A stretch of 64,000 bases of DNA from Stenotrophomonas maltophilia (GTDB lineage Bacteria > Pseudomonadota > Gammaproteobacteria > Xanthomonadales > Xanthomonadaceae), in assembly GCF_002799155.1 (NCBI RefSeq), contig NZ_NERD01000002.1, positions 1,860,001 through 1,924,000 of the forward strand, written 5' to 3'. Position 1 is the first letter of the stretch. The number at the start of each line of letters is the position of its first letter. The notes under the pieces are model-generated. The model worked only from the letters and a program-made list of their open reading frames with translations. It was not told the DNA's origin and searched no databases. The position numbers and the translations under genes are program-made. Shown here one piece after another: positions 35,612 through 44,456 of this stretch.

Positions 35612-36234
35612 GGCGGGGTGTCCAACTCCATCGCACGCATTACGATGGGTTTGGCCCAGTCCGGCGTATGCAGCAGTTCGGCCACCGACACCGGATACTG
35701 CAATTGGCCATGCGCCATCGCCAGCACCGGCAGCGGTTCGACGCAGCCCTCGGCGTCGGCCGGGGCGCTGTTGTCGTAGACATGCAGCTCGGCCAGGTGT
35801 GGCAGCAGTTCCAGCAGGTTCTCGCGCGCCGAATCAAAGCGCGCGTGGATCTTCTCCACCGGGATGTCATGGCCGCCGGCAGCCACCCGTGCCGCAACGC
35901 GGGCGATATGCAGCTCGACCGTGGCCAGGCCACAGAACCAGATCGCCACCTGATGCCGTTCGCAGGCCTCACGCAGCAGGCGTGGAATGGTGTTGCCGCC
36001 CAGCGTGGTCTCGAAGGCGAAGTCGGTGCCATCGGCCATGGCCTGGCGCAGGCGGCGGGTGCCTTCCTGCCAGGCCTCGGCATTGGCCTCCGGCAACGGC
36101 CAGCCGGCCTCCACCAGGCGGCGGGTGAACGAATCGGGGTTGAACCAGCCCAGCCCTTCGGCTTCCAGCCAGGTACCCAGCAGCGAACTCTTGCCGGCGC
36201 CGTTGACGCCGGCCAGCACCAGGATCCGCCCCAT
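35608..36234 (-). CDS. Zeta toxin / P-loop kinase family protein
   Basis: This 208-residue protein has a Walker A motif GVNGAGKSS (residues 9-17), the FNPDSF segment and the TLGGNT motif around 77-82, all as in zeta-toxin-type kinases, which phosphorylate UDP-sugar precursors of peptidoglycan. It follows a Phd-like antitoxin gene after 3 bp in one operon. Such chromosomal pairs with a Phd-type antitoxin, instead of epsilon, are widespread and their toxicity is mostly untested. The SMAG repeat at the 3' end supplies the TAG stop. Confidence 0.83.
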   Translation of the reverse strand: MGRILVLAGVNGAGKSSLLGTWLEAEGLGWFNPDSFTRRLVEAGWPLPEANAEAWQEGTRRLRQAMADGTDFAFETTLGGNTIPRLLREACERHQVAIWFCGLATVELHIARVAARVAAGGHDIPVEKIHARFDSARENLLELLPHLAELHVYDNSAPADAEGCVEPLPVLAMAHGQLQYPVSVAELLHTPDWAKPIVMRAMELDTPP

Positions 36235-36237
36235 CGG

Positions 36238-36579
36238 TCAGAGCGGACGGCCGAGGGTGACCTTGCGGCCGCGGCGGATCGGCTGGCCCAGCACCTTGTC
36301 CAGCCCCTCACCGCGCTGCAGGCCGGCCAGGGTCTGGTCGAACTCACCGCGCAGGCGCAGCAGTTCTTCACTGCGCTCACCGGCGTCACCGCCGGCGGCC
36401 TTGGCCAGCAGCTCCTGGTACGTGCGGATGTCCACGATCACCGCTTCCGGATGATTGTGGTTGGTGATGACCAGCGCCTGCTTCTCGCGCACGGTGCGCA
36501 TCAGGCTCGGCCAGCCCCGGGTCTTCACGGACGAAGCCGGGGCCTTCTCGAGGCCAGGCAGGTCCAGCGGCAGGGTCAT
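36238..36579 (-). CDS. Phd/YefM-like antitoxin
   Basis: The 113-residue protein has a Phd/YefM N-terminal core (SLMRTVREKQALVITNHNHPEAVIVDIRTYQELL) that should dimerise and bind DNA, and a C-terminal toxin-binding extension rich in Arg and Glu. The start at 36579 is set by the domain and the promoter layout. The perfect palindrome at 36618-36635 between it and the kinase gene upstream overlaps the likely promoter (TATAGT at -10), so the pair is probably autorepressed. Confidence 0.85.
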   Translation of the reverse strand: MTLPLDLPGLEKAPASSVKTRGWPSLMRTVREKQALVITNHNHPEAVIVDIRTYQELLAKAAGGDAGERSEELLRLRGEFDQTLAGLQRGEGLDKVLGQPIRRGRKVTLGRPL

Positions 36580-36617
36580 GGCATGGCTCCAGGCGGGGGT
36601 GATGAGAGCCACTATAC

Positions 36618-36635
36618 CCAATTTGGCCAAATTGG
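36618..36635. promoter_or_regulatory. Perfect 18-bp palindrome at the TA promoter
   Basis: CCAATTTGGCCAAATTGG is its own reverse complement. On the minus strand TATAGT follows directly, so the site fills the spacer between -35 and -10 of the antitoxin promoter. This is the expected place for a Phd-type autorepressor. Confidence 0.8.
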
Positions 36636-36649
36636 AGATAAATTCCCTT

Positions 36650-38236
36650 TTACCCGTTGGGCCGGGTATCCGGGGCGTCAGTCTGCAGCAGGCTGTCGCG
36701 CTCGCGCAGCGGGAAGCGGATCCAGGCGTCCAGGCCTTGCGGGCCAAAGCGCAGCTCGCCGCTGCCGGCCAGCTCGTACGGCACGCGCTGCTCGATCAGC
36801 GCCCGGCCAAGGCCACGCTGGCGGGGCAGCTCCCAGTCCTCCACCTCGGCATGGCGCTCGCACCAGTGCAGGCCCAGCCATGGCTGGCCGGCCTGAACCT
36901 GCAGATCCCAGGCCACCTCGATCCGGCCATCCTCATGGGTCAGTGCGCCATGCCGCAGGGCATTGGTCGCCAGCTCGTGGATCGCCAGGGACAGCACTTC
37001 GGCTGCTTTCGGCGGCAGCAGCACGTCCTCGCCCTGCAGGCGGTAGGCGGCCGCTGCCGGTGTCTGTGCCGCGATCTCTTCGTCGAGCATGCCGCGCAGG
37101 CAGACCCCCGCGTTGGCACCACGGGTCAGCAGGCTCTGCGTGCGCGCCAGCGACATCAGCCGCCCGCACAGGCGTTCGGCGTACTCATCCACGCTGCCAA
37201 CCGACTCGCGGGTCCGCCAGGCAATGGCATGGATGGTCGACATGATGTTGCGCACCCGGTGCTGCAGTTCGGCCAGCAACACCGACTGGCGCTCGGTGGC
37301 GCGCTTGAGATCGTCGATGTCCACGGCGATGGCGAACACGCCGGTTACTTCGCCGTCTGCATCGCGCAGTGGCGCGGCGGCGACGCGTGTCCAGCGTGCG
37401 CGCCCGTCATCATGGGTGAACTGGAACTCCAGGCCCGGAACCACCGTCTCGCCCCGCAACGCCCGGGCGATGGCGAAGTCCTCGGGGCCGATGGCCGAAC
37501 CGTCTGCATGCCAGCCGCGCCAGCGATGCTGGTTCTCTGCATCGGTCGAGGGCACCTTGCCACTGGGCAGGTACGCACGCATCTGATCATTGGACAGCTG
37601 CAGGCGGCCTTCGGCGTCGACAATGCAGACACCCACCGGCAGCACCTTGAATGCCAGCGCCAACCGGCGATCGCTTTCCCGCCGCTTGCGCTCCTCGCGC
37701 TCGCGGGCCGCCTGCGCAACGTGCGCCGCGGTGGTCTCGAACATGGTCACCAGCACGCCGTTGATGCGGCCTTCCTCTCCGCAGATGGGGCTGTAGGTGA
37801 TGGTGAACCAGACATCCTCCAACCGCCCCCGCCGCGCCAGCGGATAGAGCTTGTCCTCAAAGGTGATGGTCTCGCCCTGCCAGACCCGCTGGTAGATCGG
37901 CCCGTTGATGTGCCAGACCTCGGGCCAGCACTCGCGGGTCGGCTGGCCGAGTCCGCCAGGATGCTTGTCGGCGAGGATCTCGGCATAGCCGTCGTTGTAG
38001 AGCTGCACCAACTGTTCGCCCCACAGCACGATCATCGGGAAGCCGTGGGCCAGCATCAGGTCGACGGTGGCGCGCAGGTGGGGCGGCCACTGCTCACAAG
38101 CGCCCAATGGCGTGGACGACCAGTCGTGGCGCGCGATGCGCGCGGCCATGCCATCGTGGCGCGCCTGCAGGCGCGGGGCCGGCAGCATTCCGCCCCTCGG
38201 GCCGGCGGCCTGGAGGCCTTCGATGCGGCGCGACAT
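36650..38236 (-). CDS. HWE-type sensor histidine kinase with PAS domains
   Basis: The 528-residue soluble kinase has two PAS-like regions (about residues 55-175 and 190-315) and an HWE/HisKA_2-type dimerisation region with His326 in AELQHRVRNIM and an N-box HELATNALRHGAL. It has no membrane spans, so it senses an intracellular signal; PAS1 shows the WSSTPLGACEQWPPHLRATVDLML signature seen in light- or redox-sensing HWE kinases. It follows a single-domain response regulator in one operon. The start at 38236 is ATG; a TTG 9 bp upstream is open too. Confidence 0.87.
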   Translation of the reverse strand: MSRRIEGLQAAGPRGGMLPAPRLQARHDGMAARIARHDWSSTPLGACEQWPPHLRATVDLMLAHGFPMIVLWGEQLVQLYNDGYAEILADKHPGGLGQPTRECWPEVWHINGPIYQRVWQGETITFEDKLYPLARRGRLEDVWFTITYSPICGEEGRINGVLVTMFETTAAHVAQAAREREERKRRESDRRLALAFKVLPVGVCIVDAEGRLQLSNDQMRAYLPSGKVPSTDAENQHRWRGWHADGSAIGPEDFAIARALRGETVVPGLEFQFTHDDGRARWTRVAAAPLRDADGEVTGVFAIAVDIDDLKRATERQSVLLAELQHRVRNIMSTIHAIAWRTRESVGSVDEYAERLCGRLMSLARTQSLLTRGANAGVCLRGMLDEEIAAQTPAAAAYRLQGEDVLLPPKAAEVLSLAIHELATNALRHGALTHEDGRIEVAWDLQVQAGQPWLGLHWCERHAEVEDWELPRQRGLGRALIEQRVPYELAGSGELRFGPQGLDAWIRFPLRERDSLLQTDAPDTRPNG

Positions 38237-38245
38237 GCCGCGCAA

Positions 38246-38650
38246 TCAGGCGACGCCCGCAGGGGCCTGCGGCGTCGCCACCAGGCCCGCCAACTGCTGG
38301 ACCAGGGCCTCGATGTGATAAGGCTTGGTGCAGCGGGGCGCGCTGGCGAAGCGGCTGGGCAGGTTGTCGTCGTAGCCGGAGGTCAGCATGAACGGCGTGC
38401 CCGCTTCGGCCAGGCGATCGGCCAACGGGTACACCTGCTCGCCGCCCAGGTTGATGTCCAGCAGGGCCACATCGATGGGGTTGTCATCCACCAGCCGCCC
38501 CAAGGCCTGCAGATCTCCGGCCGGCCCAACCACCTGCGCGCCCTTCAGCTCCAGGTAGTCCACCAGGAACATCGCGATGGCGAATTCATCCTCCGCCACC
38601 AGCACTCTCAGCCCCTTCAGGCCCTCTGGTTTGTTGCCCGCTTCCAGCAC
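38246..38650 (-). CDS. Single-domain response regulator
   Basis: This 134-residue receiver has Asp65 as phospho-acceptor (VALLDINLGGEQ), acidic residues Glu20-Asp21-Glu22, Thr in MLTSGYDD and Lys in RCTKPYH. There is no output domain, as in CheY- or HWE-associated receivers. I chose a GTG start at 38650 because AGGAG lies 8 nt upstream; the longer frame above has no such signal. The HWE kinase starts about 10 bp after its stop. It may act by protein contact or as a phosphate sink. Confidence 0.85.
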   Translation of the reverse strand: MLEAGNKPEGLKGLRVLVAEDEFAIAMFLVDYLELKGAQVVGPAGDLQALGRLVDDNPIDVALLDINLGGEQVYPLADRLAEAGTPFMLTSGYDDNLPSRFASAPRCTKPYHIEALVQQLAGLVATPQAPAGVA

Positions 38651-38786
38651 GACCGGCGCTCCTCGATACACGCGGCCCACCTCTGCCGCAACGCCCGCAG
38701 GATGCGCGAACCGGGCTACAAGGGCGCGTGATGATCGATGAAGAGCACCGCCACGGCGCATTCACTCCGGCATTGCAGCGGCGCGT

Positions 38787-40241
38787 TCAGAACGCACGCT
38801 CCCATTTCAGGCTGAGCAGGCTGCGGTCGTGGCTGTACAGCCAGCCGACGTTGCTGTCGATGCGGGCGTAGCGCAGGCTCAGGCTGGGCACCAGCCCGGC
38901 CACGGCCAGCCGCTCGCTGCGTACGATGGCGATCAGGTTCTGCTCGTCGTCCTGCCTGCGCGCCTCCAGCAGCGGACTCCAGGCATCGTAATCGCGATGG
39001 CGCAGCGACACGAACACCGTGGCCGTGGTGCCACTCCACTGCCGTGCCGCGCCCAGCCGCAGGCCGCGCTGGCGGTAGCCGTTGGCCGGGTCGGCTGCGC
39101 TGCTGCCGGTGACATCCAGCCCGGCGAACACCGTCCAGCGCGGATTGAGCGCGCGGAACCAGGTGGCATACAACGATGCCAGCTCGCCGTCGTAGTTGCT
39201 GGCCAGGCCCTGCTGGCGATACCGCTGCCGCTTCCAGTCGGCCTCCAGCTTGAGCAGACTGCGCGCATCCAGAGCGTACTGCCATTCCCCGTGCACGCCG
39301 CTGCCGCCCTGCAGCGCATGGTTGCCCAGGCCCTGGTAGTCATAGCTGGGGGCCAGCATCACGGTCTGCCGTGCGCTACGCCAGCTGTAACCCGCCTGCA
39401 CGTTGGCATTGAGCTCGTTGTAGGCACTGTGCCCGCGCCATGCCTGACCGAAGGCGAGACCGCGCACGTACAGCCCATGATGCCCGCCGAGCACCCAGCG
39501 CCGTTCCAGGCTGGCGTCGTAGTCGAGGCCCGCCGCGCGCTGGGCGTCGGGCAGTTTCCGTTCGATGATGCAGGCGTCGCCCACGCCGAACAGGCAGGTG
39601 CGACTGGCCGAGCTGCGGTTGATGTTGTCACTCCACGCCGGGCCGGCGGACAGCGCGCCTTTCCAGCGCTGGCGCGCCTGCAGGGCACCCAGGTAGCCGT
39701 CCACGCGGGCACGGACGCCGGCCGTGGCTGGATCATCGGCATTGATGCCTGCAGCGATGGCCGTGAACAGCGCAACCGCATCGCGATCGCGCTGGTCTTC
39801 CGCATAGACACGCGCCAGCTCGAGGCGGGCTGGCAGGAAATCCGGCTGCGCCGCCAGCAGCAGTTCGTACTCCTTCGCCGCGCGGCGATGGTCGCCGGCC
39901 ACCCGCGCCAGCGCCCCCTGCGCATAGTGGCGCAGCAGAGGGTCATGCCCCGGCAGTTCGATGTACTCCTCGAGGAACGCAGCGGCGGCCTGCCATTGCT
40001 GATGCTGCAGCGACAGGTAGAGCGCCTGGCCGAGATCGTCGACGGTGCGCTCCACGCGCAGCGTCTGGCCGTCGATGGTGATGGTCGGCCGCGCCGACTC
40101 GGCCTGCTGCAGGCGCTGCTGGTCCTGCTGCTGGTGGCGAAGGTCGGTGCCCTGTTCAAGCACGCGTCGAAGATCGTCCTGCTGGGCGCGCACATCGGTG
40201 GCAGCCAACAGCAGTACGACAAGGAAGATGGAGTGGCGCAT
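38787..40241 (-). CDS. Slam outer-membrane translocator for the hemophore (type XI secretion)
   Basis: The 484-residue protein has a signal peptide (to about residue 18, DVRAQ), an N-terminal TPR-like periplasmic domain (about 70-170, including HYAQGALARVAGDHRRAAKEYELLLAAQPDFLPARLELARVY) and a 14-strand DUF560 barrel to the C-terminal WERAF. This is the Slam architecture; Slam moves surface lipoproteins or hemophores across the outer membrane. It follows the hemophilin-like gene after a 90-bp gap that holds hairpins (40277-40306, 40311-40324). This gap may tune downstream expression. Confidence 0.87.
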   Translation of the reverse strand: MRHSIFLVVLLLAATDVRAQQDDLRRVLEQGTDLRHQQQDQQRLQQAESARPTITIDGQTLRVERTVDDLGQALYLSLQHQQWQAAAAFLEEYIELPGHDPLLRHYAQGALARVAGDHRRAAKEYELLLAAQPDFLPARLELARVYAEDQRDRDAVALFTAIAAGINADDPATAGVRARVDGYLGALQARQRWKGALSAGPAWSDNINRSSASRTCLFGVGDACIIERKLPDAQRAAGLDYDASLERRWVLGGHHGLYVRGLAFGQAWRGHSAYNELNANVQAGYSWRSARQTVMLAPSYDYQGLGNHALQGGSGVHGEWQYALDARSLLKLEADWKRQRYRQQGLASNYDGELASLYATWFRALNPRWTVFAGLDVTGSSAADPANGYRQRGLRLGAARQWSGTTATVFVSLRHRDYDAWSPLLEARRQDDEQNLIAIVRSERLAVAGLVPSLSLRYARIDSNVGWLYSHDRSLLSLKWERAF

Positions 40242-40331
40242 GGTCGATCCGTGGTGGTGCATGCAGCGGGCCGAAGCAGGGACTGGCGGATCGCGGCTTG
40301 TCCCTGCCCTGCCCCGTCAGGGGCGTGGCGA

Positions 40332-41096
40332 TCAGTTCTTGCTGCCGCCGAAGGCGGTGTCGTACTGGCTGTTGCCGGCGAACGTGGCGATACCGGCCAG
40401 GGTGGCGGCGTTGGCGCCGAAGAACTGGCCCTGGGTGGCACCGGCAACGGTGCCGTTGGCGGTGGCGGTACCCGCGAACGAGGCGTTGGCGGCGTTGATG
40501 TTGGCGTTGACGTTGATCGCCAGGCCGCCACCGGTCAGGCCGCCGAGCAGCTTGCCGCTGCCGAAGTCCGCACGGAAGGTGCCGGACAGCAGGTTGCTGC
40601 CGTTGAACTTGTTCAGGCCCGCGACGCTGTAGGTGGCTACGCCGGCCGGCAGCGTGGTGCCGGCGCGGTCACCGACGAAGTACACCTGGCGGTTGTTGAA
40701 GCCACCGGCGGCGCCATCCTTGGACCATTCGCCGAACCACACATCGCCGCTGCCGACCTTGACGAAGTTGAAGTGGCCCATGCCGGCATGGCTGCCTGGT
40801 GCGCCGGTGATCGGCATGGCCAGGGTGCGCACGGCGGTGCCATTGACGGTGGTGGTGCCCGAGTACAGGCTCAGGCCCTGGAAATCGACAGGCTTTGCGT
40901 TGGACACGGTGCCGACGCCGATACCGGCCTTGCCTGCCTGGTGCGGGCCACCGTTGACCTGCGATTCGCCGACGGCGACGTACAGCTCGGCGTCGGTCAC
41001 CGGGCTGGCCGCACCGACGATGTCAGCGGCATGCGCGGCGCCGGCCAGGGCAAAGGTGGCAGCAACGGCGAGCACCGAGCGGGAGATCATCTTCAT
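40332..41096 (-). CDS. Hemophilin-like secreted hemophore (Slam substrate)
   Basis: The 254-residue protein has a normal Sec signal (cleavage after AGAAHA) without a lipobox, so it is a soluble secreted protein. The C-terminal half is a TbpB-like beta-barrel (about residues 150-254) with the family ending GQFFGANAATLAGIATFAG and YDTAFGGSKN. The N-terminal half would bind heme in HphA-type hemophilins. It is encoded between a TonB receptor and a Slam protein, the layout of Acinetobacter hphR-hphA-hsmA. An AAGGAG site precedes ATG 41096. Ligand heme is inferred from the locus type. Confidence 0.85.
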   Translation of the reverse strand: MKMISRSVLAVAATFALAGAAHAADIVGAASPVTDAELYVAVGESQVNGGPHQAGKAGIGVGTVSNAKPVDFQGLSLYSGTTTVNGTAVRTLAMPITGAPGSHAGMGHFNFVKVGSGDVWFGEWSKDGAAGGFNNRQVYFVGDRAGTTLPAGVATYSVAGLNKFNGSNLLSGTFRADFGSGKLLGGLTGGGLAINVNANINAANASFAGTATANGTVAGATQGQFFGANAATLAGIATFAGNSQYDTAFGGSKN

Positions 41097-41150
41097 GGTA
41101 TTGCTCCTTGGGTTGTGGGAACTACGGGTACAACGCTTGAAGGCGGGAGG

Positions 41151-44100
41151 TCAGAAGCGCGCGGTGATGCCGAGCTTGAGGGTGCGGCCCGGCGCCGGCA
41201 GCGTGGAGCGCGTGGCCGGGTCGACGTAGTAGCGGTTGCCGAGGTTGCTGCCCACCAGCTCGACGCTGGCGTGCTCGTTGAAGCGCCAGCGCGCGTATGC
41301 ATCGACGGTGGTGATGTTGCCCCAGGTGAACGGCACGTTCTGCCACAGCAGGCTGCTGCCACCGGCCAGCAACCGGTCGCGGTAGGCCTGCAGGTCGGGG
41401 TTTTCGTGGCGCTGGTAGTGCACGATGCGGCTGCCCAGTTCCAACCGTTCATCGAACAGGCGCGTACCGAGCGACAGGTTCACCGACAACTTCGGAATCG
41501 CCTGGGTCAGCAGGTAGCCACTGACGAAGCCGTCCTGCACGCAGTTCGGCACCAGGCCACGGTTGGCGTCCAGCAGCACTGCCGTGCTTTCGTCGCACAC
41601 CTCGTTTTCCAGCGTGCGCGAAATACCCAGGTCGGTGAAGAACCGCCGGTTGTCGAAGCGTGCCTGCAGCTCGATGCCGCGGATGGTCTGCTTGTCGATG
41701 TTGTCGAACAGGAAGTAGGCGTCGCGCTCGATCACGTTGCGGGTCTTGTGCACGTAATAGGCCAGTTTGACGTCGGCATCGGCGGTGTTGCCGAACAGGC
41801 CCGACAGGTTGTGCACGTAGCCCAGCTCGTAGTTGTAGGCATGCTCGGGCTTGAGCGTGTACAGCGGATTGAGGCTGCTGGAGAAAGCGATGGTGCTTTC
41901 GAACATGCTGGGGAAGCGCACTGCTTCGCTGTAGCGCAGGTAGACGCGCGCGGCGCTGGACAGGTTCACCGTGGCCGAGAAAGTGGGCAACCACGCGTGA
42001 TCGCGGCGGCGGTCATTGCGCCCGTCCACCGGCCGCGACTGCATGGTGTTGCCGATATTGCAGACCAGGTCGCTGCCGGGGTAGATCGGCAGCACGCCGG
42101 GTATGGCCGCCACCTTGCCGTTGAGACAGGGGTTGGTCGCACGGGCATAGTTGCCGTTGGCATCGGGCAACCACGGAAGCCGATGTTCCACCGCCTGCGG
42201 CGTCTCATAGTACGCCAGCAGACCATGCAGTGCATCGTCAATCACCGAACCCATGCCGATGCTCTCCCAGAACTCGCGTTCGGCCTCCAGTGCATCGATC
42301 TCCGCTTGCAGGCTGGCCGGCCGCTCGGGCAACTCATTCGTCCGGTAGGTCGCCTCCTTGCTGCCCACGCCCTTCGTCAGCAGCTCCGGATGCGCCTGCA
42401 GGAAATCATCGAAGGCCCAGTAGCGGCTGTAGCGCACGCCGGCGTTGAGGGTCAGGAAGTCGACCGGACGCCATTCGAGGTTGAGATAGCCTTCGCCCTC
42501 CTGGCGCCGGCCAGCACGTGGAAACATGCGCCATCCATCGGTCGTGCCGAAGTACGGGTCGCGCGAACCCAGCTTCTCGTACTGCCAGTTGCCGCCCACG
42601 GTCAGGTCCAGGGTGGAATGCAGCGCAAAGCGGTTGCTCAGGGTCAGGCCGGTGCGGTCATTGCGCGCATTTGCCAGTGCGGTGTTGCGCAGGATCGGGC
42701 TGACCCCGGGATTCCACGCCGGATTGCCCGGTGCGAAATTGGGAAACCCACCGGCGGTGTAGGTATCGCTGTCTGTCTCGGTACGCCACAGGTTGGCGTA
42801 CAGATCAAGCCAACGACTGTCGGCGGGCTGGAAACGGTACTCGAGGTTCCACGCATCGGAATCGACCCGGCTGAGCGGCCACTGGATGCGACCATAATCC
42901 GGCGCCGACAGGATACGCGACGGCATGATCTCGCCGTAGTGCGACAGCGTGCGCCGCCAGGTCGCCTTCAACTGCTGGTCATCGTTGATCTGCCAGCTGC
43001 CCTTGACCAGCCAGGACTCCTGTTCGCTGGAAGTATTGGGCACTTCATCGCCCGGCTTGAAGTAGCGCGCCAGCGTCGTGATGTAGTCGATGCCCTGGTA
43101 CTCGTATTGCTCGCGCCGGTCCTGGTCGTAGTACGCGCTTCCCTTGCTGCCGGAGAAGTAGTTGCCGCGCTTGCGCCAGGCGTAGGCGGCCATCAGGTCG
43201 ACGTTGTCGCCACGCACGCCCAGCGCCAGGCGCCAGGCCTGGTCCTCGCCATCGAAGGGGTTGTTGCCACTGCGCGACTTCACCGGCACCACCAGGGTGC
43301 GGTCGTCATAGGGCGAGTTCGGCGAGCCCTGCGGGAAGCCCGGTACGTTTCGGTAGTCCTCGCCGGTGTGCAGGCGAGGCAGGCGTGGGGCCACCGCATT
43401 GCTGCTGCCTTCGATCTTCAGCTCCCCGCCGAAGCGCTCGCCGGCAGCAACAATGTCGTCAACGTCGATGGTCTTGATCACCAGCGCACCACCGATCCCG
43501 CTGTGCACATCGCGCACCAGCCCTGGCCCCTTGATGACCTGGATGCCACCAATCAGGTTGGGATCGATGTAGTTGCGGTTGCTGACGCCGTTGTAGCCGC
43601 GCCAGACCGTGAGCGCCTGTTCGCCACCGTCGATGCTGACCGGCACCCGCCCCGGCCCCTGGATGCCGCGGATGTTGATGTCCAGCGCGCCGCTGTTGCG
43701 CGCATCGCCGCTGAACACGCCGACCAGATCCTTGACCACGTCGGCCGGGTTGGAGCCGCGGTAGCGCTCCACCCGGTCGCGCCCCGAATACGCCGTGGTC
43801 AGGTCCAGCGCGAACACATCATCGTAGCCGCGCCGATCGCGCGCCTCACCCCCTTCCGACTGAAGGCGACCGGCCACGTCCAGTGTCTCGGTCACCCGCA
43901 CCCCTTCCCCCTCACCCGCCTCCACTGCGGCACGCAGGCTCCAGGTGCCGTCCATGCCGCGCTGCGCGCGCACGCCGCTGCCGCGCAACAGCTGCTGCAG
44001 GGCCTGCATCTGGCTGTACTCGCCACTCACCGCGCTGGAGCGACGGCCTTCCACCAGGTCGCTGCGGAACACCACCTGCACATCGGCTTGGCGGCCAAAG

Positions 44101-44273
44101 GCACGCACGGCATCAGCAAGGGGTTGTTCCGGAATGGTGTACTGGCGCAGCGGCGCGACGATCGCCGGTTGCGCCTGCACGGCCGGCACCCAGGCCAGCG
44201 GCAGCAATACGGTGGAGATGGCCAGGGCCAGGACAGTGGCGCGGCGATGACAGGCGGATGCCGTGGACGGCAT
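41151..44273 (-). CDS. TonB receptor with STN signalling domain for the hemophore
   Basis: The 1040-residue receptor starts with a signal peptide and an STN (secretin/TonB N-terminal) domain at about residues 43-115, the domain that contacts a FecR anti-sigma factor. The plug (DVVKDLVGVFSGDARNSGALDINIRGIQG) and a large barrel ending GITARF follow. Such transducers both import the ligand and switch on an ECF sigma factor. FecI and FecR genes are directly upstream and the hemophilin gene is 54 bp downstream, so the receptor should take up hemophore-bound heme and autoinduce the locus. Confidence 0.9.
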   Translation of the reverse strand: MPSTASACHRRATVLALAISTVLLPLAWVPAVQAQPAIVAPLRQYTIPEQPLADAVRAFGRQADVQVVFRSDLVEGRRSSAVSGEYSQMQALQQLLRGSGVRAQRGMDGTWSLRAAVEAGEGEGVRVTETLDVAGRLQSEGGEARDRRGYDDVFALDLTTAYSGRDRVERYRGSNPADVVKDLVGVFSGDARNSGALDINIRGIQGPGRVPVSIDGGEQALTVWRGYNGVSNRNYIDPNLIGGIQVIKGPGLVRDVHSGIGGALVIKTIDVDDIVAAGERFGGELKIEGSSNAVAPRLPRLHTGEDYRNVPGFPQGSPNSPYDDRTLVVPVKSRSGNNPFDGEDQAWRLALGVRGDNVDLMAAYAWRKRGNYFSGSKGSAYYDQDRREQYEYQGIDYITTLARYFKPGDEVPNTSSEQESWLVKGSWQINDDQQLKATWRRTLSHYGEIMPSRILSAPDYGRIQWPLSRVDSDAWNLEYRFQPADSRWLDLYANLWRTETDSDTYTAGGFPNFAPGNPAWNPGVSPILRNTALANARNDRTGLTLSNRFALHSTLDLTVGGNWQYEKLGSRDPYFGTTDGWRMFPRAGRRQEGEGYLNLEWRPVDFLTLNAGVRYSRYWAFDDFLQAHPELLTKGVGSKEATYRTNELPERPASLQAEIDALEAEREFWESIGMGSVIDDALHGLLAYYETPQAVEHRLPWLPDANGNYARATNPCLNGKVAAIPGVLPIYPGSDLVCNIGNTMQSRPVDGRNDRRRDHAWLPTFSATVNLSSAARVYLRYSEAVRFPSMFESTIAFSSSLNPLYTLKPEHAYNYELGYVHNLSGLFGNTADADVKLAYYVHKTRNVIERDAYFLFDNIDKQTIRGIELQARFDNRRFFTDLGISRTLENEVCDESTAVLLDANRGLVPNCVQDGFVSGYLLTQAIPKLSVNLSLGTRLFDERLELGSRIVHYQRHENPDLQAYRDRLLAGGSSLLWQNVPFTWGNITTVDAYARWRFNEHASVELVGSNLGNRYYVDPATRSTLPAPGRTLKLGITARF

Positions 44274-44456
44274 GGACAGGAACTCCTCAAGCGGGGCGGG
44301 ACCACCGGCACATCCGGTGCCGGTGGCGTGTCTGGCTTGAGGAAAAACGGTGTTTCGCTCTGGCTATACCTCTATAGACAGCGGGGCACAGCGAGTGCCC
44401 ACGGTTTTTTCATGTTTTTTTTCATGCCGCGGTTTCCGCCAGGAAACGGCGGCACC

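Noticed and set aside
44274-44456. Possible terminator with T-runs between FecR and the TonB receptor
   Set aside because: The GGGCAC hairpin (44385-44401) is followed by T-runs only on the plus strand, where no gene ends, so it is not a terminator for the minus-strand operon.
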